The position numbers and the translations under genes were made by a program. Positions 1 through 6,894 of a stretch of DNA of 25,041 nucleotides are shown here, piece after piece. This DNA is from CAZMXI01 sp964570205. Its GTDB lineage: Bacteria > Planctomycetota > Phycisphaerae > Tepidisphaerales > Tepidisphaeraceae. Position 1 is the stretch's first letter, and each line of letters opens with the position of its first letter. The stretch lies in NCBI GenBank assembly GCA_964570205.1, contig CAZMXI010000062.1:1-25041 (forward strand), read 5' to 3'. Below the pieces are notes generated by a model, which ran no database searches, was not told the origin of the DNA, and saw only the letters and a list, made by a program, of their open reading frames with translations.

Positions 1-40
1 CCCCGCCACCTTCAAGGGCGTACCGCTTTGCTCCTACGCG

Positions 41-1300
41 CTATTCTGGCGCCTTGATGGCCTCGTGCTGCCAAATCCACTGTCGCAGCTTCTCGATCGC
101 ATCAAGATTGCCTGGCGTTCGCTCGGCCCACTCGTGCATGTTGTAGCCAAAGGCACTTCCCGCAAGCTTGCCCACGGTCTGCATGACTTTCACCTTCACA
201 TCCTCGGCCGCCGGCTGCTGCCACATTTGCAGCAGCACCTCTCCAGCAACAGAGTCCTTTTGTTCGGCGAATGCCACCGCCGCCTCCAATCGCAACTCGA
301 TATCGTCGCCAGCCAATAGCGTCAGCAGGTTCGCTCGAACCGTCTGAAACTCGGCCGCTCCCAGCCTGCCAGCCATATGCGCGGCGGTAAGCCTGAGTCG
401 CGCGTCCTTGTCCTCCAACAGTGCCTTGATACGGGGAGCCAGCGCACGATCCCGGCAGTCCTGGACCGCCATTGCCGCCCAACAGCGGATGTCGGCGTCA
501 TCCGCGTCTAGCAGTCGCACAATCGCTGGTTCTGCCTCCTTTCCCCAGAGCATGCCGTTGAGCAGCCCATAATGTCGCTTGATCGCGGCCGGGTTCTTCT
601 CGACATCGGCAACAAGCGCTCCGGTCATGTCGGGGTCGTTCAGCCAGAGGATCGCCGAGCGTGCCTCGGCGGCAAACCTGCCGTCCGCAAGGTACATCGC
701 CAGCAGGCGATGATTGAAATCCTCGAGCCGCATCGCGCGAATCGTCCCGCAGGCGCGACTGACGGCCAAGGCGCTGTCGCTTGCCAGGTCCTCGCTGATC
801 AGCTTCTTCACGAGAGGCTTGTGTCGCTCCAACGTCTGAAGGCAGCGCACTCTGGCCGCCAGCGCTAAGATGATGCTGCCGTGGCAGTTGTGAATGGCGT
901 CGGCCATCGTTTGTGGTGTCATCGCCGCGGCTGCGGCGTCGATTTGCAGGGCATACACTGCCTGGGCGCCGTCTTCGTCCGGCTGCAGAAACCCCGCTTG
1001 CTGGAAGAGATCGGCCGGGAAGGAACTGATGATGCCCTCCACCAAAGGGCTCATCAACTCCAACGCCACCTCACGATACAAGCGTGGAACCTCCGTCTGT
1101 CGCTGCCGCTCAGGCAACCTCGCAATTCCCTCTACGGCAATGAACCGCGCAATGATCCGCCGGGTCGATTCATCCCGGCGAGGGCCGCGGGGCGCATCCT
1201 GCGGTGCAGCGGGTTCGCGTTCGGGCGGCGATTCACCGCCCCGCGCTCCACCCGTCGCCAGAGCCAACGCCAGCGCTGCCGCAATCAGAAACCTACGCAT
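41..1300 (-). CDS. Secreted HEAT-repeat protein of unknown function
   Basis: A 419-residue protein that starts with a clear signal peptide: MRRF followed by an Ala/Leu-rich core to about residue 22. A low-complexity Pro/Glu/Arg stretch (about 23-45) follows. The rest is helical. From about residue 245 onward it shows HEAT-like helical pairs, for example the segments around EPAIVRLLDADDADIRCWAA and APRIKALLEDKDARLRLTAA, and then a third similar unit. No catalytic motif is visible. Starting at ATG 1300 is preferred because AAGGAG lies 5 nt upstream; a GTG two codons earlier is possible. HEAT arrays usually mediate protein-protein contacts, so an envelope scaffold or adaptor role is a guess. The gene lies downstream of the metalloregulator on the same strand, but a 162-bp gap argues against a tight operon. 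Confidence 0.8.
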   Translation of the reverse strand: MRRFLIAAALALALATGGARGGESPPEREPAAPQDAPRGPRRDESTRRIIARFIAVEGIARLPERQRQTEVPRLYREVALELMSPLVEGIISSFPADLFQQAGFLQPDEDGAQAVYALQIDAAAAAMTPQTMADAIHNCHGSIILALAARVRCLQTLERHKPLVKKLISEDLASDSALAVSRACGTIRAMRLEDFNHRLLAMYLADGRFAAEARSAILWLNDPDMTGALVADVEKNPAAIKRHYGLLNGMLWGKEAEPAIVRLLDADDADIRCWAAMAVQDCRDRALAPRIKALLEDKDARLRLTAAHMAGRLGAAEFQTVRANLLTLLAGDDIELRLEAAVAFAEQKDSVAGEVLLQMWQQPAAEDVKVKVMQTVGKLAGSAFGYNMHEWAERTPGNLDAIEKLRQWIWQHEAIKAPE

Positions 1301-1462
1301 GGGCACTCCTTGTCAGCCCACATTATCCACGATGGAGCCCCCAAGTGGAGGCGGCATCCTGGCCTGTTACCGTACGGTTACACAGCAAGAGCATGGCGGC
1401 GACGCCTGCGCCTGGAGCCTTGCCGGCGCAAAGGGGGTTTACGTTTGGCACGGTCCGTTGGG

Positions 1463-2122
1463 TCAGATTGGATCAACGAGTATCTTGGCCGCAGCCGTCG
1501 TGCCGAGCGTGACGGAAGCAGTGTCGGCAATGAGAGTGATCGCGTCTGCATTCGTATTGCGGTCCCTGATCGCGATCGTGGCCCCGGGTTTGAGGCCTGC
1601 CTGGTCGATGAATCGGAGAAAGGCCGGAGCCTGGTCAGCAATCCTGGCAATGCGCAATCTGACATTCGTCGGAGCGTCGATCAACGACTGCAGGCGCGGA
1701 TGGGTGACGCAACCCTTAGAACTGGGAATGGGGTCGCCGTGGGGGTCAACGCTGGGATGATTCAGCAGGGCGTCGATGCGTTCCAGGACCCTGTCGGAGA
1801 CCGCATGTTCGAGGCTTTCAGCCTCCTCGTGCACGTGCGACCAGTCCAAGCCGAGAATCTCAACCAGAAAGAGCTCGACCAGCCGGTGACGTCGCAACAC
1901 TTGGAGAGCCAGTTGCTGGCCCTCGCGGGTCAGGCGCACCCCAAGGCGAGGTTCATAGTCAACAAGACCGGCGCCGTTGAGCGTCTTGACCATGGATGTG
2001 GCGGTGCCAGGAACCACGTCCATGGCCGCGGCCAGCTTTCCCATGGGCACGAGCCCCTCGGGCGCCGCCTGCTGCTCGGCGTAAATCTGCTTGATGTAAT
2101 CCTCTATCGTGCTGCTGGGCAT
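1463..2122 (-). CDS. mntR: DtxR-family metalloregulator, manganese (MntR)-type site, with C-terminal SH3/FeoA-like domain
   Basis: A 219-residue protein with three domains: an N-terminal winged helix (about 1-70), a metal-binding and dimerisation domain (about 71-135), and a C-terminal FeoA/SH3-like domain (about 150-219), as in DtxR/IdeR. Aligned by eye to IdeR and Bacillus MntR, the ligand positions are Asp8, His79, Glu83, His98, Glu102, Glu105 and His106. The iron regulators DtxR/IdeR have Met10 and Cys102 where this protein has Asp8 and Glu102, which is the combination in MntR, so manganese sensing is more likely than iron. Glu11 of Bacillus MntR is Lys here. The ATG at 2122 has GGAG 4 nt upstream; the longer reading from TTG 2137 is less likely. 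It is transcribed divergently from the importer operon and probably represses it when metal is plentiful, acting at the palindrome at 2219-2238. Family assignment is firm; metal identity is inferred. Confidence 0.92.
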   Translation of the reverse strand: MPSSTIEDYIKQIYAEQQAAPEGLVPMGKLAAAMDVVPGTATSMVKTLNGAGLVDYEPRLGVRLTREGQQLALQVLRRHRLVELFLVEILGLDWSHVHEEAESLEHAVSDRVLERIDALLNHPSVDPHGDPIPSSKGCVTHPRLQSLIDAPTNVRLRIARIADQAPAFLRFIDQAGLKPGATIAIRDRNTNADAITLIADTASVTLGTTAAAKILVDPI

Positions 2123-2189
2123 TTCACTCCAGGACAACCGGCACAGCAGTGCAAGACGCCTCGCGCAAGTGAACGCAAGCGTTTCGCAG

Positions 2190-2218
2190 TTGACATCCCG
2201 CAGGAATAGTACAATGAT
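2190..2218 (+). promoter_or_regulatory. Predicted promoter of the metal-importer operon
   Basis: A perfect TTGACA (2190-2195) is followed after 17 nt by AATGAT (2213-2218, four of six matches). An alternative -10, TACAAT at 2210-2215, is a better match but only 14 nt away. The predicted start near 2225 falls within the palindrome at 2219-2238. The troA-like gene has GAGG at 2241-2244, 8 nt before its ATG. Confidence 0.5.
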
Positions 2219-2234
2219 GATTTTGATTAGTCAA
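2206..2234 (-). promoter_or_regulatory. Predicted promoter of the mntR-like gene
   Basis: On the minus strand TTGACT (2234-2229) is followed after 17 nt by TACTAT (2211-2206), a strong sigma70-like match. Predicted start is near 2199, leaving a leader of about 77 nt before ATG 2122. The -35 box lies inside the palindrome at 2219-2238, so a bound repressor would block it, giving autoregulation. Confidence 0.6.
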
Positions 2235-2238
2235 AATC
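2219..2238. promoter_or_regulatory. Palindromic operator candidate shared by divergent promoters
   Basis: A perfect inverted repeat with arms GATTTTGA and TCAAAATC separated by TTAG. It overlaps the -35 box of the minus-strand promoter and the predicted transcription start of the plus-strand promoter. Dimeric DtxR-family repressors bind palindromes of about this size, and the adjacent regulator gene makes it the natural candidate ligand. The sequence is not a close match to the classic DtxR/IdeR iron box, so binding is an inference from position and symmetry. Confidence 0.6.
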
Positions 2239-2252
2239 GTGAGGATAATCCG

Positions 2253-3233
2253 ATGACATGGTGGTTTCGAGCCATCTCAATAACAGCGATTGCGGGGCTG
2301 GCCGGGCTTTTCGCCGGCTGCGAACGTCCGGCCGAGGGCAAGGATCGCAAATACCCTCTGCGTACAGTGACCACCGTCGGGATGGTCAGCGATATCGTCC
2401 GTCACGTCGCCGGCGACAAGGCCACGGTGACGGGGCTGATGGGTGAGGGCGTCGATCCACACCTTTATAAGCCAACGCGCGACGACATCGCTGCAATGGC
2501 GGTGGCCGATGTGGTGATCTACAGCGGGCTGACCCTTGAAGGAAAGCTCGGGCAGGTGATCGAGAAGCTGGGCAAGCGGGGGAAACCGCTGTACGCAGTG
2601 GCCGAGGCCATTGATCCGTCGCTGCGATTGGAGTCATCACAGACGCAGGGACATCCCGACCCACACGTGTGGATGGACCCGATGCGCTGGGCCCAGGCGG
2701 TGGAGGCGGCAAGCAGGGCGATGCAGGAGGTGGACCCACCCAATGCCGATTACTACCGCTTGAACGCCGAAGCATACATAGCGGAACTGAAGAGTCTGGA
2801 TGCCTATGCGCGGGCGGCAATCGAGACAGTGCCGCCCCGCAGCCGGGTGCTGATCACTGCGCACGATGCATTCAGCTACTTCGGACAGGCATACGGCCTG
2901 GAGGTGCGCGGGATCCAGGGGCTGAGCACAGAGTCAGAGGCGGGCCTGAAGGACATCCAGACGTTGGTGAATCTGATCGTGGCACGGGACGTGAAGGCTA
3001 TCTTCATCGAGACCAGCGTGTCATCGAAGAACATCCGGGCGTTGATTGAAGGTGCGGGCGCGCGGGGCAGGCAGGTGAAGATCGGCGGCTTGCTGTATTC
3101 CGACGCGATGGGACCGCCGGGAACGTACCAAGGGACCTACATCGGCATGATCGACCACAACGTGACGACGATTGTGCGGGCGCTGGGCGGCGTGGCTCCT
3201 CGGCGCGGGATGAATGGAAGACTGGGCGGCTAA
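2253..3233 (+). CDS. troA: Manganese/zinc ABC transporter substrate-binding lipoprotein, TroA-like
   Basis: A 326-residue cluster A-I (TroA/ZnuA/PsaA) binding protein. The N-terminus is a lipoprotein signal ending in LFAGC, with Cys23 as the lipidation site. The four metal ligands can be placed as His70 (in VDPHLYKP), His138 (DPHVWMD), His204 (TAHDAFSYF) and Asp284 (YSDAMG). This His-His-His-Asp set matches Treponema TroA rather than PsaA, which has Glu at the third position. The C-terminal part around FIETSVSSKN and GTYQGTYIGM is also strongly TroA-like. The long His/Asp-rich loop typical of ZnuA is absent. Start ATG 2253 is chosen because GAGG lies 8 nt upstream and the signal peptide begins there; the open frame extends further upstream through the promoter. 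It is the first gene of the importer operon and delivers metal to the two permeases. Confidence 0.93.
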   Translation: MTWWFRAISITAIAGLAGLFAGCERPAEGKDRKYPLRTVTTVGMVSDIVRHVAGDKATVTGLMGEGVDPHLYKPTRDDIAAMAVADVVIYSGLTLEGKLGQVIEKLGKRGKPLYAVAEAIDPSLRLESSQTQGHPDPHVWMDPMRWAQAVEAASRAMQEVDPPNADYYRLNAEAYIAELKSLDAYARAAIETVPPRSRVLITAHDAFSYFGQAYGLEVRGIQGLSTESEAGLKDIQTLVNLIVARDVKAIFIETSVSSKNIRALIEGAGARGRQVKIGGLLYSDAMGPPGTYQGTYIGMIDHNVTTIVRALGGVAPRRGMNGRLGG

Positions 3234-3264
3234 TATCTCCCTCAAGCCAGTCGTGGAGAATTCC

Positions 3265-4089
3265 GTGGATCAGAATACGCTTAAGCTCGGAACGGACCAG
3301 GCAACGCATCTGCTGGAACATTCGCCGGAGGCGCCCCTGGCCATTCACGACATGACGGTGGCCTATCACCGCAAACCGGTGCTGTGGGATGTCGACCTGG
3401 ATGTTCCCGAAGGACGGCTCATCGGCATCGTCGGCCCAAACGGTGCGGGCAAGAGCACGCTCATCAAAGCCGTCATGGATCTCGTGCCCAAAGCCTCGGG
3501 GCGGGTCATGGTCTACGGCAAGCCCTATCGCAAGCAGCGGCACCTGGTGGGTTATGTGCCGCAGCGTGAGAGCGTCGACTGGGATTTCCCGGTCAGCGCT
3601 CTGGATGTGGTCACGATGGGCCGGTACGGCCGGATCGGCTGGTGCCGGCCCGTCGGCAAGGCCGACCGCGAGGCTGCCCTGACAGCACTGGACCGCGTGG
3701 GCATGGCCGAGTTCGCCAGAAGGCAGATCAGCCAGCTCTCCGGCGGACAGCAGCAGCGGGTGTTCCTGGCGCGGGCACTGGTGCAGGATGCCAGGCTCTA
3801 CATGATGGATGAGCCATTCGCGGCGGTTGACGCCGCCACCGAGCAGGCCATCGTGCGCATCCTCCACGACCTGCGGAGCCATGGACGGACGGTGCTTGTG
3901 GTGCACCACGACCTCCAGACCGTACCGGAGTATTTTGATCACGTGATTCTCCTGAACATGCGTGTGGTGGCACACGGCCCTGTCGCCGACGTTTTCACCC
4001 CGGACAATTTGCAGAAGACATACGGCGGACGCCTGACGCTGCTGGACGAGGCGGCCGAGGCGCTGAAGAGAGGCGGCGTGCGACGATGA
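3265..4089 (+). CDS. troB: Metal ABC transporter ATP-binding protein (Mn/Zn type)
   Basis: A 274-residue ABC ATPase that drives the importer. Visible motifs: Walker A GPNGAGKST (57-65), Q-loop Gln100 (YVPQRESVDWDFP, typical of the Mn/Zn family), signature LSGGQQQR (158-165), Walker B ending in Asp182-Glu183, D-loop AAVD and the H-loop His in VVHHD. Length is normal for the family. GTG 3265 is chosen as start because GGAGAA sits 4 nt upstream; an in-frame ATG at 3214 would overlap the end of the upstream gene by 20 nt and is the alternative. The stop codon overlaps the start of the next gene in an ATGA arrangement, indicating translational coupling. Confidence 0.93.
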   Translation: MDQNTLKLGTDQATHLLEHSPEAPLAIHDMTVAYHRKPVLWDVDLDVPEGRLIGIVGPNGAGKSTLIKAVMDLVPKASGRVMVYGKPYRKQRHLVGYVPQRESVDWDFPVSALDVVTMGRYGRIGWCRPVGKADREAALTALDRVGMAEFARRQISQLSGGQQQRVFLARALVQDARLYMMDEPFAAVDAATEQAIVRILHDLRSHGRTVLVVHHDLQTVPEYFDHVILLNMRVVAHGPVADVFTPDNLQKTYGGRLTLLDEAAEALKRGGVRR

Positions 4090-5513
4090 CCAACAGCGCG
4101 ATGCGTATCGTGATCGCCACGGCCGCCCTGCTGGTCGCGATCATCGCGCAACCAGTGGCCGCGTCGGTTTCCGCTCCGGACGACTCGTCTGATCTTCCAG
4201 GCGCCCGGGAGATCTGGCAGGTGATGACGCTTCGAGACTACAACACGCGCGTGGTTGTGCTGGGAACGGCGGCCCTGGGGGCCGCGGCCGGGATGATCGG
4301 GACGTTCATGCTCCTGCGCCGACGTGCGCTGCTTGGCGATGCGCTCAGTCACGCGACATTGCCGGGCATCGCCGCCGCGTTCATTCTCATGGCCAGCCTG
4401 GGAAGCGATGGCAAAGACCTGGGCGGCCTGCTGTTGGGCGCCGCCGCGACAGGGCTGCTGGGTGTCGGCGCGATCGTGGCCATCCGCCATTACACCCGAC
4501 TGAAGGAAGATGCCGCGATGGGCATCGTCCTCAGTGTGTTCTTCGGGCTGGGTGTGGCATTGCTCGGTGTAGTCCAGAAGATGGGCACAGGCAGCGCGGC
4601 CGGACTGGAATCGTTCATCTACGGCAAGACGGCATCGATGCTGGCCGCGGATGCGAAGGTCATCGGGCTGACGGCGTTGGCAGTGGCTGTCGCGTGCGCT
4701 CTGCTCTTCAAGGAGTTTACGCTGCTTTGCTTCGACCCGGCCTACGGTAGGACCGGTGGTTGGCCGGTCGTTCTGCTTGACCTGACGTTGATGACCTTCG
4801 TGACGGCGGTAACGGTGATCGGCCTGCAGGCGGTGGGCCTGATCCTGATCATCGCGATGCTGATCATTCCACCGGCGGCGGCTCGATTCTGGACTGAGCG
4901 TCTCTTCTGGATGCTGGCGTTGTCAGCTCTGATCGGAGCCCTGAGCGGCATGGTCGGCGCTGGCGTCAGCGCACTGACACCTCGCATGCCGGCCGGGGCC
5001 GTCATCGTCCTGACGGCGTCTTCGCTGTTCGGCGTCAGCCTCCTGCTGGGCACATCTCGGGGCGCTTTGCGGCGATGGGCGGAGCGGCGCGACTTGAATC
5101 GCAAAGTCGAACGGCAGAACCTCCTGCGTGCGGTTTATGAACTGGTTGAGGATGCGTCCGGCCAGCAGGTGGCGACGTCGGCCCTGATGCGCAAACGGGC
5201 CTGGAGCCAGCGGGAACTGGGTAGGCAAATCAGGCGAGCCGCGCATGAGGGTCTGCTCGCCGAACTGCCCGGCGGAACGGTGCGCCTTTCTGAGGAGGGC
5301 GCGGATGAAGCACGCCGGCTGGTCCGCAATCACCGCCTGTGGGAAATGTACCTGATTACCCACGCCGACGTGGCGGCCAGCCATGTGGACCGTGATGCCG
5401 ATGCGATCGAGCACGTGCTGGGCCGCGAGATGATCGCCAGGCTTGAGCGGGCGCTGGAAGAGAAGCAGCAAGCCGCGGTGCCTGAAAGCCCGCACGCGAT
5501 CGGCGGCTCATAG
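4086..5513 (+). CDS. ABC-3 metal permease fused to a C-terminal DtxR/MntR-like domain (TroC-like)
   Basis: A 475-residue protein, far longer than the usual 270-300 of this family. An N-terminal signal-like hydrophobic segment (about 6-27) precedes a standard ABC-3 permease body (about 50-325). The body has LLGDALSHATLPG (83-94), the GFTLL-like coupling region near KEFTLLCFDP (209-218) and IIPPAAAR (260-267). A basic linker (RRWAERRDLNRK) leads into about 115 residues resembling DtxR family members: a winged-helix region (343-415) and a metal-binding helix region with HRLWEMYL and DADAIEHVL. Aligned to MntR, ligand equivalents are Asn345 (for Asp8), His416, Asp439 (for Glu99), Glu442 and His443. 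The tail lacks an SH3 domain. The added domain may sense cytoplasmic metal and gate transport; no function is demonstrated. Confidence 0.88.
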   Translation: MTNSAMRIVIATAALLVAIIAQPVAASVSAPDDSSDLPGAREIWQVMTLRDYNTRVVVLGTAALGAAAGMIGTFMLLRRRALLGDALSHATLPGIAAAFILMASLGSDGKDLGGLLLGAAATGLLGVGAIVAIRHYTRLKEDAAMGIVLSVFFGLGVALLGVVQKMGTGSAAGLESFIYGKTASMLAADAKVIGLTALAVAVACALLFKEFTLLCFDPAYGRTGGWPVVLLDLTLMTFVTAVTVIGLQAVGLILIIAMLIIPPAAARFWTERLFWMLALSALIGALSGMVGAGVSALTPRMPAGAVIVLTASSLFGVSLLLGTSRGALRRWAERRDLNRKVERQNLLRAVYELVEDASGQQVATSALMRKRAWSQRELGRQIRRAAHEGLLAELPGGTVRLSEEGADEARRLVRNHRLWEMYLITHADVAASHVDRDADAIEHVLGREMIARLERALEEKQQAAVPESPHAIGGS

Positions 5514-5529
5514 GACCGGAGGAGCACAT

Positions 5530-6855
5530 ATGCTCGCTGAATTTGTGTGGATCGGCTGGCTGGACGGGGGCATCGTGCTGGCGGCGGCGCTGTGCGCCAT
5601 GTCCTGCGCGCTGCTCGGCAACTTCATGGTGCTGCGAAAGATGAGCATGATGGGCGACGCCCTGAGCCACGCCGTGTTGCCCGGCCTCGCGGCGGCATTC
5701 CTGCTGACCGGCAGCCGGGGCAGCGTCGTTATGCTGCTGGGCGCCGTCATTGTCGGTGTGCTCACCGCGATGCTCACCCAACTCATCCAGCAGCTTGGCC
5801 GGGTGGATGAAGGCGCTTCGATGGGCGTGGTCTTCACCTCGTTGTTTGCCCTTGGGTTGATCCTCATCCGCAGGGCCGCCGACCAGATTGACCTGGACCC
5901 CGGCTGCGTGCTCTACGGCGTATTGGAAGGCGTGCCGCTGGATACCATCATGATCGGATCGATCGAGATTCCGCGCGTCACCGCCGTCTTGTCCGCGATG
6001 CTCTTCGTGAACGTGCTTTTCGTGGGGGCTTTTTACAAGGAACTCAAGATCAGCTCGTTCGATCCGGGCCTGGCGACAACGCTGGGGATCGACGCCAACA
6101 TCATGCATTACCTGCTCATGACGCTGGTCGCGGCGACGACTGTGGCATCGTTCGAAGCCGTGGGAAGCATCCTCGTGGTCGCGATGCTCATCGTGCCGCC
6201 GGCAGCCGCCCACCTGCTGAGCGACCGCCTCGGCGTCATGATACTCCTGAGCCTGGCCATCGCCGCCGCGTCGGCGTTTCTTGGCCACCTGTCGGCCATT
6301 GCCGTGCCATCATGGTTTGGCTACGGCAGCACAACCACCAGCGGCATGATGGCGGCTGTGGCTGGGTTCATCTTCCTGGGCGTTTTGCTTGGCTCGCCGC
6401 GTCATGGGGTGGTCAGCAAGCTGATACACCGGGCCATGCTGAGCCTGCGGATCATCTGCGAAGACATCCTCGGCCTGTTGTACAGGCTTGAAGAGAGGCA
6501 TTCGGCGCAGACCGCGGTAGGGATCGCCCAGTTGCGACAGTCACTGATGGCCGGGCCCGTATTGGCCTGGATCGCTACGCGCCACCTGCAGCGTCAGGGC
6601 AAGCTGGAGGCCCAGGGCGCGGGGTATCGGTTGACGGATACCGGGCGAGATGACGCGCGGCTGCTTCTGCGATCGCACAGGCTATGGGAAACCTACCTCG
6701 TCGAGCAGGTTGACGTGCCCGCCGATCATACCCATGGGCCGGCCGAGCAGCTGGAACACGTGACCGGCCCGGCGATGCGGCAGAAACTGACCGAGACGAC
6801 CGCGGGCCCGCAGCTGGATCCGCAAGGCAAGGCGATTCCCGGCGAACGGGAGTAA
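5530..6855 (+). CDS. ABC-3 metal permease fused to a C-terminal DtxR/MntR-like domain (TroD-like)
   Basis: A 441-residue permease that would pair with the preceding one. The membrane body spans about 5-290 with the family signatures MMGDALSHAVLPG (40-52), FYKELKISSFDP (168-179) and LIVPPAAAHLL (220-230). After a basic turn (SPRHGVVSKL) comes a DtxR-like extension of about 130 residues (311-441): winged helix, then HRLWETYLVEQ and AEQLEHVTG. Ligand equivalents to MntR are Asp312, His383, Glu406, Glu409 and His410, so the whole primary set is present, more complete than in the first permease. The C-terminal LDPQGKAIPG also matches the segment VDPHGDPIP of the nearby regulator. GGAGGAG (5518-5524), 5 nt before ATG 5530, fixes the start; the frame is open upstream. 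The operon ends here, with a converging gene 39 nt away. Confidence 0.9.
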   Translation: MLAEFVWIGWLDGGIVLAAALCAMSCALLGNFMVLRKMSMMGDALSHAVLPGLAAAFLLTGSRGSVVMLLGAVIVGVLTAMLTQLIQQLGRVDEGASMGVVFTSLFALGLILIRRAADQIDLDPGCVLYGVLEGVPLDTIMIGSIEIPRVTAVLSAMLFVNVLFVGAFYKELKISSFDPGLATTLGIDANIMHYLLMTLVAATTVASFEAVGSILVVAMLIVPPAAAHLLSDRLGVMILLSLAIAAASAFLGHLSAIAVPSWFGYGSTTTSGMMAAVAGFIFLGVLLGSPRHGVVSKLIHRAMLSLRIICEDILGLLYRLEERHSAQTAVGIAQLRQSLMAGPVLAWIATRHLQRQGKLEAQGAGYRLTDTGRDDARLLLRSHRLWETYLVEQVDVPADHTHGPAEQLEHVTGPAMRQKLTETTAGPQLDPQGKAIPGERE

Positions 6856-6894
6856 TCCAGCTCGCCGGCACAGCACCCGGCATGGCGATAGGCC

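Noticed and set aside
1369..1378. Ten-base palindrome ACCGTACGGT upstream of the HEAT-repeat gene
   Set aside because: It is short and isolated and has no clear relation to a promoter; only a weak GATAAT -10 without a good -35 was seen nearby.
1407..1430. Inverted repeat TGCGCC/GGCGCA downstream of the regulator gene
   Set aside because: On the minus strand no T-run follows the stem, and a 12-nt loop with six pairs is common in GC-rich DNA.
881..2209. Long plus-strand open frame of 442 codons opposite the HEAT and regulator genes
   Set aside because: It lies antisense to two well-supported genes, has no recognisable domain, and high-GC DNA gives long open shadow frames.
6864..6881. GC-rich 5-bp hairpin between the converging importer and ThuA genes
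   Set aside because: The stem is short with an 8-nt loop and no T-run follows on either strand, so it is not supported as an intrinsic terminator.
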